DNA from: Bos javanicus
Taxonomy: Eukaryota; Chordata; Mammalia; Artiodactyla; Bovidae
Assembly (NCBI RefSeq): GCF_032452875.1
Contig: NC_083880.1
Coordinates: 55,130,829 to 55,194,828, forward strand
Reading direction: 5' to 3'
DNA length: 64,000 nt
In this document: positions 1-11,345 of the stretch, one piece after another
How the letters are laid out: every line of letters begins with the position of its first letter
Numbering within the stretch: the first letter of the stretch is position 1
The notes under the pieces: generated by a model
Database searches by the model: none
The model's input: the letters and a program-made list of their open reading frames with translations, nothing else
What the model was told of the DNA's origin: nothing
Position numbers and translations under genes: made by a program

Positions 1-45
1 CACCACTATATAATTCCAGAACATTCCAAACCTCCAAACCGGGGT

Positions 46-165
46 TTCCCTGGTGGTCCAGTGGTTAGGATGCTGAGCTTCCACTGCAGGGGGAGGGGTT
101 CGATCTCTGGTCGGGGAACCCTGCATGCTGTGACGTGCAGCCAAAGGGAAAAAAGAAAGGTCAAC
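46..165 (+). mobile_element. CHR-type tRNA-derived SINE
   Basis: A GGTTTCCCTGGTGGTCCAGTGG head, an internal GGTTCGATC B-box-like motif and an A-rich tail are typical of cetartiodactyl CHR SINEs. Confidence 0.8.
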
Positions 166-309
166 ACAGCCGCCCCAAACTCTGTAGCCATTAGGGTCCA
201 CTTCCCACTGCACTGTCCCCCCCAAGGTGCAGGGAACCACTGTGGATTTGCCTGTTCTGGACATTTCCCACCCATGGAAGCTACACTGTGTAGCTTTCTG
301 TGACTGGTT

Positions 310-640
310 GCTTTCACTATGCAAACGTTTATAAGTGTTTTCAAGGCTCATCCAGGTTGCAGTGTGTATGAGTACTTATTTATTTCTGTAACTGAATAAC
401 ATTCTGTTGTAGGACAGTGCTTACGTGTTCATCCAGTTGATGGATATTTGGGTTGTGTCCACCTTTGAGCTACTGTGAATAACGCTGCTATAAACACTGT
501 GTACAGGGCTTTGTGTGGACATATGTTTTCATTTCCCGCGGTATATACCTCAGTAGAATTGCCTGCTCATATGGTGAGTCTATGTTTAACATTGTGAGAA
601 ACCACCAGACGGTTTTCCAAAGTGGCTGCATGTCTTTCTG
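310..640 (-). mobile_element. Old L1 3' fragment
   Basis: The run of phrases such as TTGATGGATATTTGGGTTG and GTGTGGACATATGTTTTCAT is the antisense of mammalian L1 3' sequence. It is heavily diverged. Confidence 0.75.
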
Positions 641-1035
641 TTCCCACAGCAACGTGTGAGGGCAGCCGGTCCTTGTCTGATGCTATCTGGGGACAGGGTG
701 TCCATGTCTCAGCAGGGCTGTTCCTTCCATTTGGGGATGAAAGGCAGTTCCCTGCTCAGATGAGCGCCCCAGCACTGGGTGTCCACCCCTCTGTCAGCAG
801 TCGCCGAAGGGGCAGATTCGTGCTCAGATGGGCAGGACAGATAGAGGTTTCTTTTAGGACGGGCCTTGGGAGGGGACTGACAGCCTGCTCCTGGGAGAGC
901 TGCCCTGGGGTGGCTGTGTATGCAGCCTGCCTTTCATCCCGGTCAGTCAGGTAGCACACGAGTCATAGGCCTTCGGCCCAGAGTCCCTAGCCTTACAGCT
1001 CCACGTCTTCAGGCCTGTGGGTCATCATCCCGACC
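641..1035. other. Unique intergenic DNA
   Basis: No gene, repeat or strong signal was recognised here. Confidence 0.5.
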
Positions 1036-1141
1036 TTGGATACAAGCAGATCTCAGAGGTATTGTGGGTTCCCTGCCATGCCACTGCAGTAAAGCGGACA
1101 TCAGAATACAGGGAGTTGTGAATTTTTTTTGGTTTCCTAAA

Positions 1142-1312
1142 ACTTATGTTTAGGGACTTTTCAGGACTGATGGTGAAGCTCCAATACTTTGGCCACCTGA
1201 TGCAAAGAGGCAACTCATAACACTGGGAGATAACAAAGGACAGGGAAGCCTGCCATGCTGCAGTCCATGGGGTCACAAAGAGTTGGACATGACTCAGTGA
1301 CTGAATAACAAC
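1142..1312 (+). mobile_element. BovB 3' end fragment inside Tigger
   Basis: CCAATACTTTGGCCACCTGATG and the tail GGGTCACAAAGAGTTGGACATGACT identify a short, internally deleted BovB 3' end. Confidence 0.75.
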
Positions 1313-1432
1313 TGGTAGTCTAGCAGCTAAGACTCCGTGCTCCGAGTGCAGGGGGCAAAGTTTGATCCCTAGTCAGGGAACTAGATCCCACATGCCACAA
1401 CTAAGACCTGGTGTAGCCAAATAAATATTTTA
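1312..1432 (+). mobile_element. CHR-type SINE
   Basis: The body TTTGATCCCTAGTCAGGGAACTAG and an AAATAAATATTTT tail are CHR features. It directly follows the BovB end. Confidence 0.75.
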
Positions 1433-1479
1433 AAAGTTATGTTTACACTATAGTCTATGACGTGTGTAATAGCATAATG

Positions 1480-1697
1480 TCTAAAGTGAAAGTGAAGTCG
1501 CTCAGTCGTGTCCGACTCTTTGCGACCCCATGGACTGTAGCCTACCAGGCTCCTCCATCCATGGGATTTTCCAGGCAAGAGTACTGGAGTGGGGTGCCAT
1601 TTCCTTCTCAAGGAGATCTTCCCAACCCAGGGATCGAACCCAGGTCTCCCACATTGCAGGCAGACACTTTACCGTCTGAGCCATCAGGGAAGCTGGT
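1480..1697 (-). mobile_element. Bov-tA SINE
   Basis: This is a full-length antisense copy, from the CAGTCGTGTCCGACTC tail to the GAGCCATCAGGGAAGC head (tRNA-Glu-like part with B box). Confidence 0.9.
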
Positions 1698-1866
1698 GGT
1701 GTCTAAAGGACAATGCATATACCTTAATTTTAAAATAATGCTGTTGGAAAAATGGTGCTGATAGACTTGCTAGATGCAGGGTTTCCACAAAACTTCAGTT
1801 GGTGAAAAATGCAGTATCTGAGAAGTGCAATAAAGTGAAGCAGAATTAAACAAGGTATGCTTGCAG

Positions 1867-2122
1867 GATGTAGACTGTGCATTCTGATTTCTGCAGAGAA
1901 ATATAAGGTCCATGGAGCAAACACTTTGAAGGAGTGCTCAGAAAAAAGGACAGCAGCTGAAGTTCACAGTTGCTGAGTGTGTGCTGGCCAGTGTACCAAG
2001 CAGTTTCCATGTACACGTTTGATGTTTGAAGCAGTGCTCTGGGGGGTGGAGTGCTCTACAATTATCTCATTTTATAGACAGGAGAGTGAGGATGAGAGCA
2101 GTTAGAGAATGTACCTACTGTT
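1867..2122. other. Unique intergenic DNA
   Basis: Nothing was recognised between the Tigger remnant and the next SINE. Confidence 0.4.
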
Positions 2123-2325
2123 CTAGCTCTGTGTTAGTTGCTCAGTCCTGTCCAAATCTTTGTGACCCCATGGATTGTAACCCACCAGGCTCCTCTGTCC
2201 ATGGGATTGTCCAGGCAAGAATACTGGAGTGGGTTGCCATTTCCTTCTCCAGGGGATCTTCCTGACCCAGGGATCGAACCTGAGTCTCCTGCATTGCAGA
2301 CAGATTCTTGCTGAGCCAGGTGCAA
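2123..2325 (-). mobile_element. Bov-tA SINE
   Basis: An antisense copy with a shortened tRNA-like head (ends at GCTGAGCCAGG). Confidence 0.9.
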
Positions 2326-4269
2326 ACCCCAAACATTTGCTGAGTGAATAAACCAACCCTCCCCGGTCATCCTGCTTGTCATCACATAATGGCCAGGTGA
2401 GAGGGTCTCCTGGAAGCAGATGCTGAGATTCATGAGGGTTCAAAGGGTATTGGGGTGGGTAATGCCTCTGAGGGGAGAAGTGGAGGAAGTTGGCATAGGC
2501 TGGGACCTGACCAAGTCTCCCTGCTGAACAGAACTCTGGAGTCCAGGTGAGGAGTCCCATGTGGGCAGAAGCGACCAAGCCCTCGGAACACAGCCTCACT
2601 CGGGGGCTGACTGCAGCCACTCTGAGAAAGGCACCACCTCCGTGAAATCTGAGGCAGACCCTAAGCCTCTAATGGCTGCGGGCAGCCCGCCGGCCCCGCT
2701 CCTATATGGGGCAGTGTGTCTTTTTGGGAAGGGAGATCTGTGTGACCACAGCCCACACGCTTGGGCAAACAGGTTTGCTCCCTGGCACATGAGGGCTCCA
2801 CCAGGGGTTCTCCAGCCTCTCTTCCTGGGGATTCTTGGGTGAGAGAGGGAGGTGGATGTGCCCCCACTGGTCTCGGGGCCTCAGCTGGTGCTCAGCCCCT
2901 CTGGTCTCCACTCTCCACTCTCTAGCCCACATCCTCCTTGTTGTCACCTCTGCAGATCTTAGGGATCTTCCTCGGGGAGTGACCCTCACCCTCATTCCAG
3001 AGGGTCAGAGCCCCAGTTTCTGTTCCTTCTGAGGTTGAGGGCACTGCTTTGTCCATTCACAGTAATGGTCATGTGGGGAGCACCATGGTGTCAGGGACAC
3101 CCTCAGAATCCACTCCCCACCCCGCAGACTTCACAATATATGTCAGCCAAACCTTGCAGTCCCTTTCCTCCAGAATTGTCCCAGCTACATTTGTGATTTA
3201 CTTCTGGTTACAGGCCTGGAGGCCCGGAAAGCGTGTGGCACGGGCATCCGATGTCTTGTAGGGGAGAGTTCCACGTCACTTCTGGGGAGGGGGCCACATT
3301 TGCAGGCTCAGGTGGCGGAAGGCCTCTGAGGAGTCAAATTCTGCATGCACACATTCAGGTCCCCACACCCTAGGGGTCCCCAGGGTCCCAACCAGGGTCC
3401 TGATGTAGGCAGAACAGTCCTGCCTCAGGTGAGCACTCAACCATCTGAAGTACAGCCTCTCTGGCCACCACATTTGTTTGAACTTGAGTGTTTTCTGCTC
3501 TTGGACCTGAGATGGGGATTGCTTTGAAGTTGCTAATGAGATTGCTGCTCCTCACACTCTGTTCTCAATTATTTAACTGCCCCCAGCCTGTCATTATCAC
3601 CTTAATGTCAATGTCTCTAAGTCAGCAACTTAGGTGAGGAAGGTTCCATTATCTCCTCCCTCCACCAGATGAGGCAGTGCAGCCCTCTCCACCAGCCTCT
3701 TTCCCAGCCCCTTCCCTCAAGCCATCCCTGGGGAAAGTGTCCACAGCTGGGCCCCAGGCCAGGGATAGGGTTCTTCTCATTGCGCTGACAGTGAGTGGTC
3801 CCATCCGCAAGTCCACCCTGCTGCCTTCTTTCCTGGACAGCTCCACGCCCAGTCTCAACTTCTCCAGGAAGCAGACACTGAAGTGGAGTTGGGAGTGCAA
3901 AGGTTTCTTGGAAAGAAATACCTGCAGAGGGGAAAAGGGAGGCATTAGGGTTGAGCCAGCTCAGGGGGTGGCTTGGGAGCACTGGCCATTGTAGGAGTCC
4001 CACGCTGAGCAGAAACAGCTGGCAGGGGCTGGGATCACCCGAGAAGAGAGTGATTTGGGTTTGCAGCTAATGGCTGGAGGTTCTAGGTTCACCCTGCTCC
4101 TTGCAGCTGGGCTGTGGTCCTTTCCCAGAGGGCTGTGAGCAGCGCATCTCTGCACCTGCACAGAGAGGGTGTCAAGAATCCATCCTTTCCTGGGAAAACC
4201 CTCAGCTTTGTCACTTTGGGCTGGCTTGTCAAGAGTAACATACTCTCTTTGGGAGACTGGCATGGTCCT
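2326..4269. other. Unique intergenic DNA
   Basis: Almost 2 kb free of recognisable ruminant repeats. Short open frames occur on both strands, but none resembles a known protein or has paired splice signals that I can defend. Confidence 0.5.
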
Positions 4270-5362
4270 GGCCCTTTTCTGTGAAATGTAGCCCCACCCA
4301 GATGTTTAGCATCTTTTCATGTTCTTATTGGTCTTTTGTATATCTCCTTTGGAGAAATGTCTATTCACATCCTTTGCTTGTTTTAAAATTGGGTTCTTTG
4401 TCTTTTTATTATTGAGTTGTGATAGTTCTTTATATATTCTAGATACAATTCTCCTCTAAGTGTGATTTAAACTTTTTCTGTAATATTTTTCCATTTTCTT
4501 GTCTTTTGAAGTGCAAAAGTTTTAAATTTTGATGGTATCAAATTTATCTTTTTTTGCTGTTGTTGTTTGTGCTTTTGCTGTCATATAAAAAAAAAATCAC
4601 CCAATCCGAGGTCTATATGTGTACTTAGCTCTAACTAAGAGTTTTACAGTTTTTGCCCTTACATTTAGGTGGCTTAGATAGTAAAGAATCTGCTTGCAAT
4701 GCAGGAGACTTGGGTTTGATCCCTGGCTCAGGAAGATCCCCTGGAGAAGGGAATGGCTACCCACTCCAGTATTCTTGCCTGGAGAATCCAACGGACAGAG
4801 GAGCGTGGTGGTGGGTTACAATCCATGGGGTCACAAAGAGTCGGACATGACCGAGCAACTAACGCTTTCACTTTTTTTTTTTTAGGTCTTTGGTCAATTT
4901 TGAGTTAATTTTTGTGTCTAGGGTGAGAGAGGGGTCTAGTTTTATTCCTTTGCATTGCATGTGGTATGCAGTTTTCCCAGCACATTTGTTTAAAAGACTG
5001 TCCTTTCCTCATTGAATTGTCACAGCACCCTTCTCAAAAATCATCCGATCATTCATATGAGGGCTTATTTCTGGGCTCTCTTTTCTGCTCCATTGATCTC
5101 TGTCTCTCCATACCCCAGTTCTGCTCTGTCTTGATTACTGTGGTTTTGTAATAAATTTGAAATTGGAAAGTGTGAGTCCTCCAACCTTGTTCTTCTTTTT
5201 CAAGATTGTTTTGGCTATTCTGGGTCTCTTGAATTTCCATATGAATTTAAGGATTCCTTTGTCAATTTCTGAAAAGAAGTCACCTGGGAGTTTGATAAGG
5301 ATTGTATTGCATCAGAAATACCAATGGTATCAGGGCAATGCAAATAAAAATCAATTTGGGAG
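4270..5362 (-). mobile_element. L1 ORF2 end/3' UTR remnant, split by Bov-tA
   Basis: The L1-typical antisense phrases (for example TTTGGAGAAATGTCTATTCA and CCATTGATCTCTGTCTCTCC) run on both sides of the SINE at 4653-4882. Frames are broken throughout. Confidence 0.85.
4653..4882 (+). mobile_element. Bov-tA SINE inserted in L1
   Basis: A sense copy from GGTGGCTTAGATAGTAAAG to GACCGAGCAACTAACGC, ending in a T-rich tract of the host L1. Confidence 0.9.
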
Positions 5363-5364
5363 AG

Positions 5365-5500
5365 ACTTCCCCGGTGGTCCAGTGGTTAAGGCTCTGTGTT
5401 TCCACTGCAGGGGGCACAGGTACGATAGCTGGTTGGGGAACTAGGATCTTGCATGCTGCATGGCACAGCCTAAAAATTAATAAATACAATAAAAGATGCT
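5365..5500 (+). mobile_element. CHR-type SINE
   Basis: Head GACTTCCCCGGTGGTCCAGTGG and an AATAAATACAATAAA tail. Confidence 0.85.
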
Positions 5501-5808
5501 AAGTGAAGGAAGACAGAAACGAAGGAAGACATGTTTTGTATGATCCCATTTATGTGAGATGTCTAGACTAGGTAAATTCATAGGGAGAGAATCTGGATTA
5601 GTGGTTGCCAGAGGCTGAGGAAATAGGAGATGGGACTGACTGCTTACAGTTTTCCTTTGGGGTGAAGAAAACATTCTGGAACTGGGTAAGGGTGATGGTT
5701 GTACAACACTGTGAATTCACTAAATGCCACTAAATTTTACACTGTAACAGGTTGAAATAGTGAGTTTTATGTTATATGAATTTTACCACAATAAAAAAAA
5801 AATTAACC
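5501..5808 (+). mobile_element. Old L1 3' UTR fragment
   Basis: TGATCCCATTTATGTGAGATGTC, GTGGTTGCCAGAGGCTG and a final ACCACAATAAAAAAAA are the sense 3' end of an older mammalian L1 family. Confidence 0.75.
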
Positions 5809-6661
5809 TTCACACACAAAATAAAACATTGGGAAAAGAGAGAAGTCTGTGTAATTCCACTGGCCTCAGGTCCCCAACCTGGCTGCAGGAGTGCATGCTA
5901 TGAGAACTCAGGTGGTGGTCACTTAGGGGAGGGGACCCTGGGAGGGGGGGTCTCCAGGGTGGTGGGCACAGTTTTACTCCTTGATCTGCTGTTGGTGATG
6001 TGGGCGTGTCAGTGCGAGAAGTCACTGAGTTGTGCATTTTTTTTTAAAGTGTGTGTCTTTTTCTTCAAGCACAAGTTAAATGATGAAAATTCAAACAATG
6101 CTTCTCTTTTGCTTTTTTATTTTTTACTTCTCTCTTTTTAATGATAGAAGAACAATACATCCATTCGAGAAAATGTGGAAACTCCAGAAAAAGCACAGAG
6201 GAGAAGGGAACCAACCTTGAGCTCCCCACCACCTTTCCAGTCTTTTCGCAGACAGCCCTGGGGCTCCAGGGCAGCGGGAGCACGGTAGCTGGAAACTGGT
6301 GAAACTGGTGAAACTCTGTGGTTTCTGGCAGATGGATCAAGCCCACTTGGACCTGGTGAGCTGTTCCAGAGCTGGGGGCAGGCCTTCTCTCCTGGTCTCC
6401 AGGTCATGTCTTTTAGGTTTAAGTTCCTGCTTTGATTCTTTCTCACGCCCTCAGGTTCATCAGGGAGAGCCCATGGGGCGTCAGGCTCCTAATGAAAAGA
6501 TTCAACCTTTTGCACTCAAGAGTTGGGCTACCTTTTTGCTTTATAAGCTTTAAAAAAAATAGCATGTGGGTTCTTGGGGCAGGACATTCATTTTGCAAGT
6601 GGTTTCTGAATGACACAGTCCATTTTGATAAAAAATATGAGTGGCAAATAAATGCATTGTC
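5809..6661. other. Unique intergenic DNA
   Basis: No repeat or gene was recognised. Several T-rich tracts lie near 6040-6140. Confidence 0.5.
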
Positions 6662-6868
6662 ATCGTTTAATGGCTAAGTTGTGTCCGATTCTTTGTGACC
6701 CCATGGACTGTAGCCCGCCAGGCTCCTCTGACCCTTGGATTTCCCAGGCATGAATACTGGAGTGGGTTGCCATTTCCTTCTCCAGATCTTCTTGACCCAG
6801 GGATTGAACTCAGGTCTCCTGCATTGCAGGTGGATTCTTTACCATCTGAGCCACCAGGGAAGCCCAAA
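6662..6868 (-). mobile_element. Bov-tA SINE
   Basis: Antisense full-length copy ending GAGCCACCAGGGAAGCCC. Confidence 0.9.
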
Positions 6869-7311
6869 TAAATGCATATTGGCATGAATTTGGGAAAGGC
6901 TTTAATGTGTGAGCCTCTCCCAAAGATGCGATTCGCTGGCTTGTTCTTGACCACTAACCTCATTCTGCACGTGCGACTCCCTTTTGTTTTCCCCAGAAAG
7001 GAGCCAGTGACTCATTTCGCTTATTCCCCGTTTTAGGGAATCTGAGGGAAATGACGGGCATCCCAGGCATCTTTTGTATGAGAGCACCAGGTCTTAACCT
7101 CAGTGGGAAAGACCATCATTCGAATGATTTTTTCAGAATGTAGGTGGCTGCATCCCACCCAAAGCCTGTGGACACACCTCCCAGAGAGAGGCTGGATGCA
7201 CCTGAATGCACACCTGTGCAGGTGCGTGCACCATGTGAGCCTGTGTGGGCGTTTGTTTTACTTTTTAAATGCTAAGTGTTTCATGCCTATAAAAGAGTGT
7301 ATATATCACAA
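6869..7311. other. Unique intergenic DNA
   Basis: Nothing was recognised here. Confidence 0.4.
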
Positions 7312-7535
7312 TGCAGGGCTTCCCAGGTGGCCCTAGTGGTAAAGAACCCGCCTGCCAATGTAAGAGACTTAAGAGATGTGGGGTTGATCCTTGGGTTGGG
7401 AAGATCCCCTGGAGGAGGGCATGGAAACTCACTCCATTATTATTGGCTGGAGAATCCCCATGGACAGAGGATCCTGGAGGGCTATGGTTCATAGGGTCGC
7501 AGAGTTAGACACGACTGAAGTGACTTAGCACATAT
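7312..7535 (+). mobile_element. Bov-tA SINE
   Basis: Sense copy from GGGCTTCCCAGGTGGCC to TTAGACACGACTGAAGTGAC. Confidence 0.9.
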
Positions 7536-7904
7536 CACAATGCATCTTTTTACTCACAAGAAGAAAGTGAGCGCCCATGTCCCCACCATCCAACCTAAGG
7601 AGTAGGGCAACATTAGCACCTTCAAGCCTGGGAACCTTCTTCGGTGGAAGGAATTTCACTCAATCCATCCCCTCCACCTTGCTGGGCTCCTGCCCCTGAG
7701 TCTGGGGTGTCTTTGGCTTCAATTCTTCAGGAATGAGGGGAATGCTGCCTGGCCATGTAGGGCAGGGGTGGCAACTCAGGGTCCCTCTGCTCTGGACACT
7801 GTCAAGCAGGGCCCAAGTTCCAGCACCAGGTCTGTACACTACAGTTGCTGGACAATCGCCACAAATTAGGGGTTCCCCTTTAGGAAGATGGTTATTAAAC
7901 ACTC
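7536..7904. other. Unique intergenic DNA
   Basis: Nothing was recognised here. Confidence 0.4.
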
Positions 7905-8105
7905 ATGCTTGTGTGTGTTCACTCGGTCGTGTCCAACTCTTTGTGACTCCATGGACTCTAGCCCGCCAGGCTCCTCTGTCCATGACATTTTCCAGGCAAG
8001 AATACTAGAGTGAGTAGCCATTCCCTTCTCCAGTGGATCTTCCCGACCCAGGGATTGAACCCATGTCTCCTGCATTGGCAGGCGTGTTCTTTACTGCGGA
8101 GACAA
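7905..8105 (-). mobile_element. Bov-tA SINE
   Basis: Antisense copy beginning GTGTTCACTCGGTCGTGTCC. Confidence 0.9.
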
Positions 8106-8599
8106 TACTCACCAACACCTAACTGAATGATTGATCCTTGGCTTCTAGGACCTTCAGGTTAGTTGGGGTAGTAAAACCTACAAGTATAAAATAACTAGAG
8201 AATGTTGATGAGGTCACTTCCAGGTAGTTTATCCAAAAGAACTGAAAGCAGGGGCTTGAAGAGATATTTGCACACCTGTCTTCATAGCAGTGTTATTCAC
8301 AGTAGCCAGGAGGTGGAAACAATGCAAGTGTCCACCAGAAATGGGCAGAAAGAAAGGGATTTGATGAGAGCAAATTGCTGTGTTGGGGACAGTCCTGGCC
8401 TGGGATTTAGGAACTTTGTGTTTCCTTCTATGTCTCCATTTCCTGGTGGCCTTAGGCAAGTCGCTTGCCATTGCTGGGCTCTGGTTTCTGTCTCTCAGAG
8501 AATGAGGGGTATGTTTAAGTCTTTCCAGCTTGGAAAGCTGAGTATGCAAAGCCTCACACATTTCCTCATTGACTTTCACTCAAGTGTGACATTTACAAA
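8106..8599. other. Mostly unique DNA with a short L1-like piece
   Basis: 8230-8340 resembles L1 3' sequence in sense (ATCCAAAAGAACTGAAAGCA, ATAGCAGTGTTATTCACAGT). The rest is unrecognised. Confidence 0.5.
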
Positions 8600-9120
8600 A
8601 AAACTCCACACGTCAACACATTCTCTCAAACCAAACATGCCATGTAATGCCATTGAATGAGTGGACCGCCATTTGTTTATCCATTTCACTGGTGATGGAA
8701 ATTTGGGTTGATTCCAGTTTGGGGTGAGTCCGAACAGTGCTGCTCAGACTGTTCTGGTTCTTCCACGGGGCACACAGGACTTCCATCTATTGGGTGCAGG
8801 TGGAGACTTGCTGGGCCCCAGGCTGAATGCCTGTATGGCTTAAGCAGAAATTGCCAAACAATTTATAAGGTGGTTGAACCAATTCCTACTGTCCCTTGCA
8901 GATACTCCTCCTCCTCGCCAACTGATGGTGTCAGTCCTTTTGAGTATGGTCTTTCCGGCAGGTCTATAGTGGGTTTGGTTTGCATTTTCCTGGTGACCGG
9001 TGAGGCTGGCCACTTTTTATATTCCAACCAGTCTTTTTATACATGAGAAGTCCTATGTCCATTTCTCTATATTGCATGTAACTTCTCCCACTCTGTGGGC
9101 TGCCTTTCCATTCTTTAATG
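8600..9120 (-). mobile_element. Old L1 3' fragment
   Basis: Antisense L1 phrases (TTTGTTTATCCATTTCACTGG, TGGTTTGCATTTTCCTGG) are strongly diverged. Confidence 0.65.
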
Positions 9121-9420
9121 GTGTCTTTTTTTATAATTTATTTAGTTAGTGATTTTGGGTTGCTCTGGGTCTTTGTTGCTGGGAGCGGGCTTTGTCTAGC
9201 TAGTTGCGCCGAATGGGGGTTACTCTTTGCTGCGGTGTGTGGGCTTCTCACTGTGGTGGCTTCTCTTGTTGCAGAACACGGGCTCAGAACGCTGACTCAG
9301 TAGTTGTGGTGCACAGGCTTACGTGCTCGGAGGCATGTGGGATCTTCGTGGGACCAGGGATCGAACCAGTGTTCCCTGCAAGGCGGACTCTTTAATCACT
9401 GGACCGCTAGGAAAGCCCCT
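9121..9420 (-). mobile_element. CHR-type SINE, long form
   Basis: Antisense body with GTTGCAGAACACGGGCTC, AGTAGTTGTGGTGCACAGG and the head complement CTGGACCGCTAGGAAAGCCC. Confidence 0.85.
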
Positions 9421-9539
9421 TCATGATGTCTTTTGATGAGAAGTTCTTAATGTAGTCCAAATTTATCAACTTCTTTCCTTTATAATGTTCAGCACCTTTC
9501 ATACTTATTTTTTAAAAAGACCTTCAAAAAAATGAAAAA

Positions 9540-9660
9540 ATGAATGCCCTGGCAGTCCAGTGTTTAGGACTTGGTGCTTTTCTGGCTGTGGCCCAAGTTC
9601 AATCCCTGTTTGGGGAACTAAGGTCCCATAAACTGCATACCACAGCCAAGAAATGGACAA
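9540..9660 (+). mobile_element. CHR-type SINE
   Basis: Diverged sense copy with AGTTCAATCCCTGTTTGGGG and an A-rich end. Confidence 0.65.
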
Positions 9661-10068
9661 AAACTTTACATGTTCTGAGGTTATAAGCCCGTTTCCTTCT
9701 ATAAGTTTTATTATTTTACCTTTCCCATTAAGCTCTTCAATTTACCTGGAATTGATTTTTTTTTTTGTATGGTGTGAGGTTTGTTTTTCACCCTTACAGG
9801 GAGCCATTGTCCCAGGGCCAGTGGTGGAAAAGACCATCCTTTCTCTGCTTCAAGGCATTGTCTGATATGTCATAAGCAGGTTGACTAAACACATGTGAAC
9901 TGTTCTGAGGCCTCTGTATTCATCTGGCCTATTCATTTATTCTTGCACCAACCCCTCGCTATCTTAATTTCTATCACAGTTATGATATCTGGTAGTGAAG
10001 GCCTTCCAGGGTTGTTCTTCAAGACTACCTTGGCTGTATTTGACTTTTTACATTTCCATATAAATTTT

Positions 10069-10325
10069 AGGGCTTCCCGGGTGGCACAGTGGTAAAGAAT
10101 CCGCCTGCCAATGTAGGACAAATGGGTTCAGGCTGATTCAGGAATATCTCAGATGCTTCGGGGCAACTAAGCCTGTGCTCTAGAGCCCATGCTCCGCAAC
10201 AAGAGAAGCCACGGCAATGAGAAGCCCACACACCACAACGAGGGAGTAGCCCTGGCTCGCCACAACTAGAGAAAAGTCCAAGCAGTAACGAAGACCAGCA
10301 CAGCCAAAAACAAATAAATAAATAA
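10069..10325 (+). mobile_element. CHR-type SINE, long form
   Basis: Head GGGCTTCCCGGGTGGCACAG, body AACAAGAGAAGCCACGGCAA and an AAATAAATAAATAAA tail. Confidence 0.85.
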
Positions 10326-10530
10326 AATTATACAAAATTTGGCATTTGCATTTCTAAAATAAGCATTACAAACTAAATTCCCACTATGCAATGCTTATCT
10401 TGCAGCCCACACATTTTGATACGCTGTATTTTCAGATTTCCCTTGTCAATTTTTTTGACCCATGGGTTAGTTAGATATTTCCAAATATTTGGAGTTTTCA
10501 TCATTTTGTTATTGATTTTATTATTCTTAT

Positions 10531-10675
10531 TGTTAGCTTATTTGTTTTTATTTTTTGGCCATGTCATGAGGTGTGTGGGATCTTAGTATCCCGACCAGGG
10601 ATTGAAACCACAACTGCCTGCATTGGAAGAGCAGAGTCTTAACCACAGGGCCACCACTGGGCCAGAGAAGTCCCT
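10531..10675 (-). mobile_element. CHR-type SINE fragment
   Basis: TTGGCCATGTCATGAGGTGTG to GCCAGAGAAGTCCCT in antisense, with a small head duplication. Confidence 0.7.
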
Positions 10676-10850
10676 GTTATTGATTTTAATTCCAATATAA
10701 ACAGAAAACATATTCTTGCATGATATCAACCTTTTAAAATTTGTTTGGATTTGTTTTGTGGTCCAGCATTTGCTTTACCTTACCGAGTATACTATGTGCA
10801 ATAGAAAGGAATGTGTTGGATGTAGTGTTGGAAAATAGCACATCAAGACA

Positions 10851-10985
10851 GTTCTATTCCTGGGTTGGGAAGATCCCCTGGAGAAAGGAAAGGATACCCA
10901 CTCTAGTATTCTGGTCTGGAGAATTCCATGGACTATATATATAGTCCATGGGGTTGCAAAGAATCAGACATAACTGAGCTACTTT
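10851..10985 (+). mobile_element. Bov-tA 3' part
   Basis: Starts within GGGTTGGGAAGATCCCCTGG and ends at CAGACATAACTGAGC. It lacks the tRNA-like head. A self-complementary ATAGTCCATG pair lies inside. Confidence 0.75.
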
Positions 10986-11085
10986 CACTTTTACTTCACA
11001 AGACAATTCAGTGTTGTTCAGATCACTAGTGTCCATCCTGAGATTTTTGCCCATTGATTCAATGGCTGTTATAATCTCCAACAAT

Positions 11086-11345
11086 GGGGACTTCCCTGGA
11101 GGGACAGTGAAAAAGAATCTGCCTGCCAATGCAGGAGACATGGGTTCGATCCCTGGTCGGGGAAGATTCCACATGCCAGAGAGCAACTAAGCCCATGCAC
11201 CACAACTATAGAGACTGTGATCTAGAACTGGGGAGCCACAACTACTGAGGCCCGTGCACCTAGAGCCTGTGCTACCCAAGAGAAGCCACTGCAGTGAGAA
11301 GCCGGTGCACAGCAAAAAGCCCCTGAAGACTCAGTGCAACCAAAA
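11086..11345 (+). mobile_element. CHR-type SINE, long form
   Basis: Head GGGGACTTCCCTGGAGGGAC through AAGAGAAGCCACTGCAGTGA to an A-rich end. Confidence 0.85.

Larger units (their letters stand above)
1036..1866. mobile_element. Tigger-type DNA transposon remnant, broken by later insertions
   Basis: Three pieces (about 1036-1140, 1436-1480 and 1700-1866) read in order as the two ends of a Tigger (pogo/Tc1) element. The first is CAGAGGTATTGTGGGTT-like, the second is GTTATGTTTACACTATAG, and the third ends in AAGTGCAATAAAGTGAAGC and AAGGTATGC, the complement of the terminal repeat. Most of the transposase is absent, so it is a non-autonomous deletion derivative. A BovB end plus a CHR SINE, and a Bov-tA SINE, split it. 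Confidence 0.75.

Noticed and set aside
2123..2620. 165-codon minus-strand frame
   Set aside because: It is largely translated Bov-tA SINE sequence (the recurring RSLVGYNPWGHK-type peptide).
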